Positions 46,964 through 55,533 of a stretch of 64,000 nt of DNA are shown here, in pieces. Within the stretch, counting starts at the first letter, position 1, and every line of letters begins with the position of its first letter. The notes below the pieces were generated by a model that was given only the letters and a program-made list of their open reading frames with translations, had not been told where the DNA came from and did not search any database. Both the position numbers and the translations under genes were made by a program. The stretch is from NCBI RefSeq assembly GCF_023168165.1, contig NZ_BQYJ01000001.1:434001-498000 (forward strand). Reading direction: 5' to 3'. This DNA is from Niallia sp. NCCP-28 (GTDB taxonomy: Bacteria; Bacillota; Bacilli; Bacillales; Cytobacillaceae).

Positions 46964-47635
46964 CTAAATGAATGCAGGCAGAATAAAAGCTTCTACCGTT
47001 TTTATAATAGACTTCATTAATACTGGCGAAACATATGCTTCCACTCCAGCAGAGATTGCTAAAAATAAAAAAGCAATAATTAATAAAAATGTATATCTTG
47101 CAAATAACGGCAAAATCGGTTCTCCCATTCTTTTAATAAACTGCTGTCTAATCATTTTAAAAGAGAACGCTACTGATAGTGTAGCAGAAATAATAAAAAT
47201 TGGAATAACAATTATATTTTGTGGCAAAACCGACACAAATGACAATAAAAATCCATGCCACCCCATTTGATTTACTAAAAAACCAACAGTAAAGCCAACT
47301 ACCATGCCTTTAATAAATAATAGAATCAATATAACTGGCAATCCAATAATCGATATTCCCAAAAGCCACATTAAACCAATAAATTTGCTGTTGTGAGAAA
47401 AACTTTGAATAAATAAATCTTTGCTGTCTGCCACTTTTCCATTTGAAACTTGGCTAAAAAACTGGGACAGATAATAATATAGATCTTCTTTTTGCGTCAA
47501 TGTTAAACTATTTACGACGACAGCGCCAAAAATAACCCCCATAAGAAACAAAACGATGATAAATAAATAGATTGAGGAATGTTCTCGAAAATGATTAGCT
47601 ATCATATTCTGATATTTTTTTTTCCTATTTTTCAT
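46964..47635 (-). CDS. spoIIM: SpoIIM, engulfment membrane protein
   Basis: A 223-aa polytopic protein with five or so helices. Together with SpoIID and SpoIIP it forms the peptidoglycan-degrading machine that thins the septum and drives engulfment. The conserved FIKGMVVGFTVGFLV and LPQNIIVIP stretches are present. GGAGGGC precedes the ATG. Neighbours fur and yqxK match B. subtilis. Confidence 0.94.
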   Translation of the reverse strand: MKNRKKKYQNMIANHFREHSSIYLFIIVLFLMGVIFGAVVVNSLTLTQKEDLYYYLSQFFSQVSNGKVADSKDLFIQSFSHNSKFIGLMWLLGISIIGLPVILILLFIKGMVVGFTVGFLVNQMGWHGFLLSFVSVLPQNIIVIPIFIISATLSVAFSFKMIRQQFIKRMGEPILPLFARYTFLLIIAFLFLAISAGVEAYVSPVLMKSIIKTVEAFILPAFI

Positions 47636-47762
47636 TGCCCTTCCTCCTACTAAATCAGTTAGTCTATTCTATGCGAAACCCAAAAGCATATGACAGATAA
47701 TCTAGTATTTTTTCTATTAAATTTATTCCTAAAATACTTTTTTCAGAAATGCTCGCAAAAGC

Positions 47763-47804
47763 AAAAAAAGCGCTAATCCTTTCATCAAATAAGGATTAGC
47801 ACTT
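47763..47804 (-). terminator. Terminator of nudF-yqxK
   Basis: GTGCTAATCCTT/AAGGATTAGCGC stem with a T-run on the minus strand. Confidence 0.85.
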
Positions 47805-47809
47805 TACAT

Positions 47810-48994
47810 TCACTTGCTATTTTCACCTACAACACGCTTTTCTATTTTCCCATATTTTCCACCGCCGCCAACAGAAAATAATAGTTTTCCTATTCTTGCA
47901 GCGACAATATAATCCGCTACTTTTCCAGGTATAACAGTTTTCAGCTTTTCTTCTGGCACTTCATGAATGATTTGCATCTCTGTGGAAAAATAAGATAACA
48001 GCTTTTCTAGCGTTTTTTTGCCAAGACCTGGTATAAATTCAAGAGGGACTTGATGAATATAAGGAGGCCTTGCTGTTTCCGTTTTGCTGTTAGACAATTC
48101 CTTTATTCGAGAAAAAACACCTTTAATTCCTTTTTTGCTTCCGCAAACCGGACATATTTCTCCTATTTTGTTTAAAGGATGAAAACATTTTGCACAAACA
48201 GTTTCATGGTATTTTCCTAAAACTGGATCAAGCCCGTAATTGGCAACAATACGTCTGCCATCTTGATTTTTCAGCACTTTTTTAAACTCATCAAAAGAAG
48301 CTTCTTCCATTTCGATGATTTGGTACTCTCTCGCCATTTTGGCAAGGGAATGAGCATCTGAATTCGTCAAATAGGAATAGCGGTGAAGTTCTTCTATGGA
48401 ATCGGCCATATAAGTATTTGCACTTAGACCAATTTCTACAGCATCTATTAAATCAGGTTGAAATATTTCAGTTAGAGACCTATTTACACCACTTCCATAA
48501 AGGCTTTTAAATGGAGTAAAAATATGTGCTGGTATAAATAAACCACCCATGCCTTTTACCTTTTGCTGAAGCTCTATTCCTGTTACATACACTCTTTGAG
48601 AGCTTAAGGTAATATTTTTCAAAAAGCGAGAAAGCCAGCTAGAAAACTCTTTCATCTTTTCAAGCGTAGGAAAAAAAACTAATACATGAACAGGCCCTTG
48701 ACAATTCTCATCATATATTTCCAATTCAGATCCCAATAGAATCGTTAATCCATCCATATCTAAGCCGCCGCCGAATTTTGGAGCAAGATGCCCTTCCATT
48801 ATTTTTTCTTCTATTTCAGCTATTACTTCCGGTGAATGGGAATCGATAATGCCTATCATATCTAAGCCTTTTTGAAATTTTGCATATTGAATAATATGCT
48901 CAAAAGTTAAACTCTTGGCTCCTGTGATTTTTACCGGCTTTCCACTTTTCGTACGGCCAATATGGATATGCAAATCTGCAAAAAAGTGCTTCAT
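47810..48994 (-). CDS. yqxK: YqxK, PHP-domain endonuclease Q-like protein
   Basis: A 394-aa protein. The PHP metal-binding domain starts with FADLHIHIGRTKSG (HxH) and continues with DSHSP and TNSDAHS, the order of zinc ligands in this superfamily. A four-Cys zinc finger follows (CAKCFHPLNKIGEICPVCG, about 280-298). A C-terminal helix-hairpin-helix is seen in FIPGLGKKTLEKLL. This layout is that of endonuclease Q, which nicks DNA 5' of deaminated bases. A repair role is therefore likely but inferred. It starts at the last base of the nudF stop. Confidence 0.8.
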   Translation of the reverse strand: MKHFFADLHIHIGRTKSGKPVKITGAKSLTFEHIIQYAKFQKGLDMIGIIDSHSPEVIAEIEEKIMEGHLAPKFGGGLDMDGLTILLGSELEIYDENCQGPVHVLVFFPTLEKMKEFSSWLSRFLKNITLSSQRVYVTGIELQQKVKGMGGLFIPAHIFTPFKSLYGSGVNRSLTEIFQPDLIDAVEIGLSANTYMADSIEELHRYSYLTNSDAHSLAKMAREYQIIEMEEASFDEFKKVLKNQDGRRIVANYGLDPVLGKYHETVCAKCFHPLNKIGEICPVCGSKKGIKGVFSRIKELSNSKTETARPPYIHQVPLEFIPGLGKKTLEKLLSYFSTEMQIIHEVPEEKLKTVIPGKVADYIVAARIGKLLFSVGGGGKYGKIEKRVVGENSK

Positions 48995-49542
48995 TATTTT
49001 GTACGGCCTAAAGCAAGCTGCAAATATTGAATAGCATAAATGGTTTTCGCATCATAAATGCGTTGGTTTTGGATAAATTCTAACGCCTCTTCTAAAGTAA
49101 CTTCCATTAGATTTACAAATTCATCTTCATCCAATCCTGCCGCATCTTCTAATTTTTCCAGCCCTTTTGCCACATAAATATGAATAATTTCATCTGCAAA
49201 ACCAGGAGATGTATAAAAAGAGGCAACTAATTCTATGGAATCGCAGCCATAGCCAGTTTCTTCTTCCAGCTCTCTTTTTGCACAAAGTTCTGGATCTTCT
49301 CCTTTTTCCAGCTTGCCTGCGGGAATTTCAATAATTTCTTTTTCCAATGGTTTGCGGTACTGCTCCACAAGCACTATTTTCTCTTCATCCGTCACAGCGA
49401 TAATAGCTACAGCCCCAGGATGTTTGACTAATTCTCTTGTTGAGGTTTTGCCATTTGGCAGTTCTACTTCATCTACTTGAACACTAATTATTCTGCCATC
49501 AAAGATTTTTTTTGTACTGATTGTTTTTTCTTGCAAGTTCAT
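48994..49542 (-). CDS. nudF: NudF, ADP-ribose pyrophosphatase
   Basis: A 182-aa Nudix hydrolase. The Nudix box reads GKLEKGEDPELCAKRELEEETG (about 74-95). The N-terminal beta domain (TKKIFDGRIISVQVDEVELPNG) is typical of ADP-ribose pyrophosphatases. It cleaves ADP-ribose to AMP and ribose 5-phosphate. Co-transcribed with yqxK. Confidence 0.93.
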   Translation of the reverse strand: MNLQEKTISTKKIFDGRIISVQVDEVELPNGKTSTRELVKHPGAVAIIAVTDEEKIVLVEQYRKPLEKEIIEIPAGKLEKGEDPELCAKRELEEETGYGCDSIELVASFYTSPGFADEIIHIYVAKGLEKLEDAAGLDEDEFVNLMEVTLEEALEFIQNQRIYDAKTIYAIQYLQLALGRTK

Positions 49543-49639
49543 TTGGACACACTCCTAGTCAGTTCTATTTGCATTATGTAATTACATATACTGTATTATA
49601 CTTTTTTTCTTCCCATAAAGACAAAGAAAGGGGCAGCGT

Positions 49640-49795
49640 GTGAAAATTTATTTGCATAATAAAGGAATCGTTTATTCCGGCAAAGCTTGGCAAATTAAAT
49701 ATCTTCTTAAACAGTATGGCAAGCAATATACATATGTAAAAGAATGGATTGACCTTGAAAACACCAAAAATATAAAAACTAAAAAAAACAAATGA
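49640..49795 (+). CDS. mciZ: MciZ, mother-cell inhibitor of FtsZ
   Basis: A 51-aa peptide too short for ordinary gene finding. MKIYLHNKGIVYSGKAWQIK continues with a YG and a YVKEWI motif, aligning with MciZ of B. subtilis (40 aa) across its length; the last dozen residues are an extra Lys-rich tail. MciZ caps FtsZ filaments and blocks Z-ring formation in the mother cell after septation. The GTG start follows AAAGGGG. Position between nudF and yqkF is exactly that of B. subtilis mciZ. A terminator follows. Confidence 0.88.
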   Translation: MKIYLHNKGIVYSGKAWQIKYLLKQYGKQYTYVKEWIDLENTKNIKTKKNK

Positions 49796-49829
49796 TCGCT
49801 ATTATGCTATTGTATAAAGCGATTTTTTT
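49795..49829 (+). terminator. Terminator of mciZ
   Basis: TCGCT-TTAT/ATAA-AGCGA stem with seven T, directly at the stop codon. Confidence 0.75.
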
Positions 49830-49888
49830 GTCTTCTTTCCTTATCCTCGGTACAATAAGAAATAAATGATAAAAAAGAGGTGCTTTTT

Positions 49889-50797
49889 TTGAAAAAAACA
49901 CAGTTAGGATCTTCTGAACTTTATGTTTCCCAATTAGGATTAGGCTGCATGAGCCTTGGAACAGACGAGCGCACAGCATTTCCCATTTTAGAAGCTGCGA
50001 TGGAACAAGGAGTGAATTATTTTGATACAGCCGATTTATATGATATGGGGCAAAATGAAAAGCTTCTAGGAACCTTTTTCAAACAAAATCGGGAAGATAT
50101 TATTATCGCTTCTAAAGTTGGGAATAAATGGAATGACAAAAAGGATGGCTGGACGTGGGATGCAAGCAAAAGCTACATAAAAGAAGCCGTCAAACAAAGC
50201 TTAAAACGTTTAAATACGGACTATATTGATCTGTATCAGCTTCACGGAGGAACATTGGAAGATAATATAAAAGAAACCATTGAGGCTTTTGAAGATTTAA
50301 AAGAGGAAGGAATTATTCGCTATTACGGCATCTCTTCCATTCGCCCAAATGTGATTAGAGAATATGTCAAATATTCTTCCATCGTTTCTGTTATGATGCA
50401 GTACAGTATGTTAGACAGACGCCCTGAAGAAGAGGCACTTCCCTTACTTGCAGAAAATGGGATTAGCGCAGTGACAAGAGGACCTGTTGCTAAAGGTTTG
50501 TTAAGTGAAAACTATCAAAAAAAACTCGTTAAAGGCTATTTAGATTACTCTTTAGAAGAACTGCAGACAATTTTGCCAAAATTAAAAGAAATAGTGGCAG
50601 ATAAGCATACCTTAACAGAAGCAGCACTGCAATATAATTTAGCAAACTCTGCCGTTGCATCCGTGATTGCTGGAGCAAGCAGCATCGAACAGCTAGTGGA
50701 AAATGCAAAAGCAGTAAATAGTGAGCCGTTATCATCTGGAGAGATGGAAACCATTAAAAAGATGACAAAAGCCAATCTATATGATCAGCATCGATAG
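49889..50797 (+). CDS. yqkF: YqkF, aldo/keto reductase
   Basis: A 302-aa NADPH-dependent oxidoreductase with the AKR TIM-barrel. Catalytic residues are in YFDTADLYDMG (Asp, Tyr), SKVG (Lys) and YQLHGG (His). The start is taken as TTG at 49889, seven bases after AGAGGTG; a GTG at 49880 overlaps that site. The physiological substrate is unknown. Confidence 0.9.
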   Translation: MKKTQLGSSELYVSQLGLGCMSLGTDERTAFPILEAAMEQGVNYFDTADLYDMGQNEKLLGTFFKQNREDIIIASKVGNKWNDKKDGWTWDASKSYIKEAVKQSLKRLNTDYIDLYQLHGGTLEDNIKETIEAFEDLKEEGIIRYYGISSIRPNVIREYVKYSSIVSVMMQYSMLDRRPEEEALPLLAENGISAVTRGPVAKGLLSENYQKKLVKGYLDYSLEELQTILPKLKEIVADKHTLTEAALQYNLANSAVASVIAGASSIEQLVENAKAVNSEPLSSGEMETIKKMTKANLYDQHR

Positions 50798-50826
50798 ATT
50801 CACCTGTTAGACTTTACTATTTCTAA

Positions 50827-50868
50827 TAAAAGAGGGAGAAACCAATTAGCATGTTTCCCCTCTTTTTC
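50827..50868. terminator. Bidirectional terminator between yqkF and yqkE
   Basis: AAAAGAGGG/CCCTCTTTT stem flanked by A- and T-runs. Confidence 0.75.
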
Positions 50869-50872
50869 CTTT

Positions 50873-51118
50873 TCATTTATACTCTTTCCAATTTAAGGGG
50901 TTTTCATTTAATAGTTCTTCAAATGATTTATTTTTTTCCCTTAGACGTTTTTCTTCTTTTCTTTTTTCTTCTTCCGCTTTTAATTTTTCCTCTTCTTTTG
51001 TCTTCAACTCATGTTTGACATCTTTTAATTGTTTTGCTAATTGCTCATTAAGCAAATCACCTAATGTAACAGGTTTATCTTGCTTATCATTTTTTACTTG
51101 TTTTCGTTTATTTTTCAT
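50873..51118 (-). CDS. yqkE: YqkE, DUF3886 protein
   Basis: An 81-aa, highly charged protein. A conserved N-terminal VTLGDLLNEQLAKQLK leads into a long Lys/Glu helix (about 40-65) and a C-terminal SFEELLNENPLNWKEYK. Function unknown; position beside yqkF agrees with B. subtilis. Confidence 0.85.
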   Translation of the reverse strand: MKNKRKQVKNDKQDKPVTLGDLLNEQLAKQLKDVKHELKTKEEEKLKAEEEKRKEEKRLREKNKSFEELLNENPLNWKEYK

Positions 51119-51201
51119 TTCATTTCCTCCTCGCGCCTTGCAAAAATAATGGTATTTCTATTTTATCATAGCCTGCAATTAAGCAGCGTCGTTCCTTCGC
51201 G

Positions 51202-51654
51202 TTATTCTCCTTCTATTAAAATCATTTCTTCTAATGCTATTTCAACATTTCCTTTTAAAGCTCTTGTAATCATGCATGAAGCTTCTGCTTTATTGGCAAG
51301 ACGGCTTGCTAGAGTGCGTTCTTGTTCCGTTGCATGTTTTGGCAACACGATTTTAGGGCGATGGATAATTTTTTTGTAGGTGAATACTCCATTTGTCACA
51401 TCAACGATGCCTTCTGATTGCAGCGTTAAGCTTATCTTCTCCAGCTTGCTTCTTTCCATCATGGCAGCAAGTGTGATAATAAAACAAGTTGCAGCAGCTC
51501 CTAACAGCATTTCATCAGGATTTGTCCCGACTCCAGGTCCATCCATCGCTTGTGGAATAGATATTTCTGTTTGTAAATTCCCGCAAGAAATTGTGCCAAC
51601 ATCATTCCTTAACCCTTTCCAATCTGCCTGCAAATAAAAATGGTGGTTACCCAA
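51202..51654 (-). CDS. OsmC/Ohr family peroxiredoxin-like protein
   Basis: A 150-aa OsmC-fold protein. The two redox Cys are in GAAATCFIITLAAMME (about 56) and AEASCMITRALKG (about 127). The family reduces organic peroxides with thiol cofactors. It resembles the general OsmC group rather than Ohr proper. Standing between yqkE and repeat copy C, it is not part of the B. subtilis order. Confidence 0.85.
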   Translation of the reverse strand: MGNHHFYLQADWKGLRNDVGTISCGNLQTEISIPQAMDGPGVGTNPDEMLLGAAATCFIITLAAMMERSKLEKISLTLQSEGIVDVTNGVFTYKKIIHRPKIVLPKHATEQERTLASRLANKAEASCMITRALKGNVEIALEEMILIEGE

Positions 51655-51773
51655 AAGAGATCACTTCCTTCCTTAACATGGTAATGATTTTTATTAATCA
51701 AAAACTAATAGGTAGAATGTGCTTTGCATAAATAATGAGATTATGACTTATGTTATAGTAGTAACTTTTATCC

Positions 51774-51818
51774 GCATTAACGGGCAGAGGCCCGTTAATG
51801 CTTGAAGTTTCACTTTAT
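51774..51818. repeat. Repeat copy C, compact hairpin form
   Basis: Perfect 12-bp hairpin GCATTAACGGGC-AGAG-GCCCGTTAATGC followed by AAGTTTCACTTTAT. It has the same outer blocks as copy A but lacks the interior. It sits about 25 bp upstream of the small ORF at 51841. Confidence 0.75.
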
Positions 51819-51840
51819 TAACGAAAGGAGCATACAGTTC

Positions 51841-51972
51841 ATGAGTCAAAAACGAGAAAAGGGCTATAGTCAAGCAGGTAACCCCAATGCCGATACTATT
51901 AAATCAAAAATCGCAGCAGAAGATGTAGAAAAAGTGATTCATCCAACAAAACGCGAAAATTCAAAACAATAG
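51841..51972 (+). CDS. Small hydrophilic protein, unrecognised
   Basis: A 43-aa frame beginning MSQKREKGYSQAGNPNADTI and ending VEKVIHPTKRENSKQ. AAAGGAG lies ten bases before the ATG and a strong terminator follows, so it is probably a real gene. The size and hydrophilic, Lys- and Asn-rich content recall minor small acid-soluble spore proteins, but I recognise no family. Confidence 0.6.
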   Translation: MSQKREKGYSQAGNPNADTIKSKIAAEDVEKVIHPTKRENSKQ

Positions 51973-51983
51973 CAAACTTGTTA

Positions 51984-52022
51984 CAGAGAGGAGAGACACT
52001 GACATTCCCTCCTCTCTTTCTC
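51984..52022 (+). terminator. Terminator of the small ORF
   Basis: GAGAGGAG/CTCCTCTC stem followed by TTTC. Confidence 0.7.
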
Positions 52023-52204
52023 CAAAGAAAAATAAACCTATGCATTTATTCTAACATGCAGGCAAAAAGATGGTCACCTTCTCTGCTTTTTTCAATAGCA
52101 TATATTATCCATAAATAATTGTTTTGAATGACTGGGCCAATTTTCTGTATTCACTAAGTTTTGGTACAACTTGTTTATGAAACCTACTTAGAAAGGGGAC
52201 AATA

Positions 52205-53122
52205 ATGAAAAAAATTCTCCGCTATCTTTTCTCTTGTGTGCTTTTTTTCACCTCTGTTGGCGTTTATTGCACAAACCGCCTGATGTATATGAAAAAAAAA
52301 GAAGAAAACTTTATCTATAATCGAGAATTAGAAGCAGGACGCATCAACCCAGCCAATTATGAGGCAATTCATAAACAAGAGCTGAAAATTCTTTCTCCAT
52401 ATGGCTATTATTTAACTGCCATTATCGTCGAACCTAAAAAAAGCGATCGCTACATCATTATTTCCCATGGTGTAACAGAAAACAAAATAAATTCTATAAA
52501 ATATATGAATTTATTTCTGGAAAGAGGGTTTAATGTTCTTATTTATGATCATCGCCGTCATGGTCAATCTGGGGGGAAAACAACAAGCTTTGGCTACTAT
52601 GAAAAAAATGATTTAAAAGCTGTCGTAGATTGGGTTCGCAAAAAAAAAGGAGAGGATATCCTACTTGGAATTCATGGGGAATCAATGGGTGCTGCCACCA
52701 TGATTTTATATGCAGGCATGCTAGAAGATGGGGCAGACTTTTATATTGCAGATTGTCCGTTTTCCGATTTTTCAGAAGAGATCAGCTACCTCATTTCTTC
52801 TGAAATAAAACTGCCGGCAAAAATGATTTTGCCCATTGCAGATCTTTTTTTAAAAATAAGAGAAAAATATTCTATTCGTGATGTATCCCCTATTCGTGTT
52901 ATTGACAAAATTACTAAGCCCATGCTTTTTATTCATAGTGAAAAAGATGATTTTATTTTGCCAGAGATGACAAAAAAATTATTTGAAAAGAAAAAAGGAC
53001 CAAAAAAATTATTGATTACTGCAAATGGGATGCATGCTCAGTCCTATAATGAAAACAAAGAAGCTTATGAAAAAGCTGTTGATGAATTTTTTGCTGAATA
53101 TGTATTTAAAATTATTGGCTAA
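52205..53122 (+). CDS. yqkD: YqkD, membrane-anchored alpha/beta hydrolase
   Basis: A 305-aa hydrolase with an N-terminal signal-anchor (about 5-22). Nucleophile Ser is in GIHGESMGAAT (about 161), with an oxyanion-type HG (SHGVTENK) and YDHRRHGQSGG upstream. Catalytic Asp is in SEKDDFILP and His in NGMHAQSY. It belongs to the YqkD/BEM46 group; the substrate is unknown. Confidence 0.9.
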   Translation: MKKILRYLFSCVLFFTSVGVYCTNRLMYMKKKEENFIYNRELEAGRINPANYEAIHKQELKILSPYGYYLTAIIVEPKKSDRYIIISHGVTENKINSIKYMNLFLERGFNVLIYDHRRHGQSGGKTTSFGYYEKNDLKAVVDWVRKKKGEDILLGIHGESMGAATMILYAGMLEDGADFYIADCPFSDFSEEISYLISSEIKLPAKMILPIADLFLKIREKYSIRDVSPIRVIDKITKPMLFIHSEKDDFILPEMTKKLFEKKKGPKKLLITANGMHAQSYNENKEAYEKAVDEFFAEYVFKIIG

Positions 53123-53186
53123 TCCGATTTGGACAGCATATAAAAGCGTGCTGCCCCATCTGTTTTTTAGGGACAGCCCTAATCAT

Positions 53187-53702
53187 TTACTTCCAATTTT
53201 GTTGAATAAATTCATCCCTGCCTGATTGTTTTCGATCTTCTTTATAATGTTTTTCATTTTTTTTATGATAATTCTGATGATAATCTTCTGCTTCATAAAA
53301 TAAACTCGCAGGCTCAATTGCTGTTACAATCGGCTTTTTAAAACGCCCACTGGCAATAATTGTTTGTTTCGATTCTTCTGCCAATTGTTTTTGTTTGTCA
53401 TTATGATAAAAAATAACAGGGCGATATTGAGAACCCCTATCTTGAAATTGACCATCTGCATCTGTTGGATCAATCTGCGGCCAATATAACTCTAATAACT
53501 TTGTATATGGAAAAACATCTGGATCAAAAGTAATCTGCACTACTTCAGCATGCCCAGACTTTCCTGTTTTTACTTGTTCATATGTAGGGTTTTCAAGCGC
53601 TCCCCCCATGTATCCTGAAATAATTCCATGTATGCCAGGCAATTCTTCAAATGGTGTGACCATACACCAAAAACATCCACCTGCAAAAGTTGCTTTTTCC
53701 AT
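53187..53702 (-). CDS. msrA: Peptide methionine (S)-S-oxide reductase
   Basis: A 171-aa MsrA. The catalytic Cys is in [14 protein letters not shown] (Cys10-13), and the family's SGYMGG and [12 protein letters not shown] follow. There is no MsrB domain fused. The C-terminal resolving region is basic. It repairs oxidised methionine and converges on yqkD. Confidence 0.94.
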   Translation of the reverse strand: MEKATFAGGCFWCMVTPFEELPGIHGIISGYMGGALENPTYEQVKTGKSGHAEVVQITFDPDVFPYTKLLELYWPQIDPTDADGQFQDRGSQYRPVIFYHNDKQKQLAEESKQTIIASGRFKKPIVTAIEPASLFYEAEDYHQNYHKKNEKHYKEDRKQSGRDEFIQQNWK

Positions 53703-53909
53703 TCGACATCTTCCTTTTTTCTTTCTAATGATAGAAGCATTTATTCTTTTACAGAATAAACTACCTTCCCATCATTGACTATATCAACTTGATTGTATAA
53801 TAGTATATAATACTTTAGACATCGTTACTATTATTTAATTTCTACTGATGCTATTGCGATGGAAACTGTATATGAACTACAAATATTGATGCAAAGCAGG
53901 TAATTCGTT

Positions 53910-54110
53910 TTGAATAAAAATCTTATTATTAAAATGATCGATAATGCCTTAAAACAATATCATGCAGACAACACCATTCTAAATGAACAAGATTATGAAT
54001 ATTTATATCAAAAGATTAGCAGCAGCATAAAAGAAGGTCCTGATCATGTTCTTTACAATCTTGTTCAAGATGCTGTTTATGGATATATTACAGACTCTCC
54101 TTATTTTTAG
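53910..54110 (+). CDS. yqzH: YqzH family small protein
   Basis: A 66-aa helical protein starting at TTG (MNKNLIIKMIDNALKQYH). Its size and position beside yqjQ agree with YqzH of B. subtilis; the function is unknown. A weak AGCAGG lies ten bases upstream. Confidence 0.65.
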   Translation: MNKNLIIKMIDNALKQYHADNTILNEQDYEYLYQKISSSIKEGPDHVLYNLVQDAVYGYITDSPYF

Positions 54111-54198
54111 GGAAATCTGTATTATATCCATCTACTGTTTCATTTTTGTCCATCTATTTAGATCATTTATTTTCCAACTATCATTTGCAGTTAATTGC

Positions 54199-54990
54199 CT
54201 ATTTTTTCGAAAGTATTTTCCCCATCAGCTTATCGGCAACACTCGGAAATAGATGATAAAGGGTGCTTCCCCAATTCATCCATATTGGCAAGTTTAATTC
54301 CCGTTTTTTTGTCAGCATTAGCTTTGTAATCTTATTTGCTACTTCATTAGATGAAAGCATATATTTTTGGACATTTTGAACATAGCTGCCTGATTTATCG
54401 GCAATCGCAAAAAAGTTTGTTTCAATTGGTCCAGGATTCACAGCAGATACCGTAATATTTGTGTTTGCCAGTTCCATTCTTAAACTATTGGTAAAACCTA
54501 AAACTGCATGTTTTGTGGCAGAATAAACACTTGATTTTGCAGTTGCAAGTTTGCCCGCAATTGATGCAATATTAATAATATGCCCTTTATTCTGCTCCAT
54601 CATGGATGACAGCACTTCTTGTGTGCATGCAATAAGTCCTATAACATTTACATCAAACATTCCTTCAATATCTGTCATATTTGCCTCATGCAAATAATCA
54701 AATACACCAAATCCCGCATTATTAATCAACACATCAATAAAGCCGACTTCGTTATAAATTTTTGCAAATACCTCTTTAATCTGTTGTTGATCGCTTACAT
54801 CTAGAGAATAATAAATCGCTTGCCTACCTGTAGTATGCTGAATTTGCACACAGATTTCTTGAAGCTTTTTTTCTGAGCGTGCCAACAGAATAGGTCTTCC
54901 TCCTAATTGTGCTACATTATGTGCCAGCTTTTCCCCAATGCCTGACGATGCTCCTGTTATAACAATCGTTTTATTTTGCAAATATTGCAT
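54199..54990 (-). CDS. yqjQ: YqjQ, short-chain dehydrogenase/reductase
   Basis: A 263-aa NAD(P)-dependent SDR. The Rossmann glycine motif is TGASSGIG (about 12-19), NNAG follows, then catalytic Ser (NIASIAGK) and YxxxK (YSATK). Substrate unknown. The ATG is preceded by a GAGGTGA site. Confidence 0.9.
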   Translation of the reverse strand: MQYLQNKTIVITGASSGIGEKLAHNVAQLGGRPILLARSEKKLQEICVQIQHTTGRQAIYYSLDVSDQQQIKEVFAKIYNEVGFIDVLINNAGFGVFDYLHEANMTDIEGMFDVNVIGLIACTQEVLSSMMEQNKGHIINIASIAGKLATAKSSVYSATKHAVLGFTNSLRMELANTNITVSAVNPGPIETNFFAIADKSGSYVQNVQKYMLSSNEVANKITKLMLTKKRELNLPIWMNWGSTLYHLFPSVADKLMGKILSKK

Positions 54991-55200
54991 CTATCTATCA
55001 CCTCGACTAATTATTTTTTTCTGGATAAAATTTACCACTTCAAAGACTCTGCCATCAAAAATAAATTGGCCTAAGATTAGTTTTATCACACAATAGCTTT
55101 TTTGAATATTTTTTCCTTAGCATTTCACCCATTTGCAAGTGGTTCCTTTCCATTTATGCCCCCATTCCTTACTACTGTTGCCTTTTTTTCTCTTTATCGC

Positions 55201-55230
55201 TTGACAGACAAGCATATTTTTTTGCATAAT
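55201..55230 (+). promoter_or_regulatory. Promoter of the proI T-box leader
   Basis: TTGACA, 18-nt spacer, CATAAT. Confidence 0.7.
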
Positions 55231-55239
55231 CAAAGCAAT

Positions 55240-55497
55240 TTAATAATAAATATACGATGACTAAGATTAGTAGATGATGGACACGCAAAGAGAATGGAGT
55301 TCTTAGGCTGAAAAACTTCATCGTCCCTCTTTCATTGAACCTGCCTTATGAGTTGTTAGGAAAACCTAAACGTATTCCGTCGTTATCCGGACCAAAGCGG
55401 TAAACAATCAATGATGATCATCATTGATTGTTTGCTGAAAATAAGGTGGTACCACGAAAAAAACCTTTCGTCCTTTACTTGGATGAAAGGTTTTTTA
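55240..55497 (+). promoter_or_regulatory. Proline T-box riboswitch before proI
   Basis: Leader with stem I, the specifier loop GAACCTGCC (codon CCT = Pro at 55340-55342), the conserved T-box AAGGTGGTACCACG (55443-55456) and a terminator AACCTTTC/GAAAGGTT plus T-run (55460-55497). Uncharged tRNA-Pro should open transcription of proI, a proline biosynthesis gene. Confidence 0.93.
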
Positions 55498-55533
55498 TTC
55501 ACTATATTTACTTTTAATATTGGAGGACAACAA

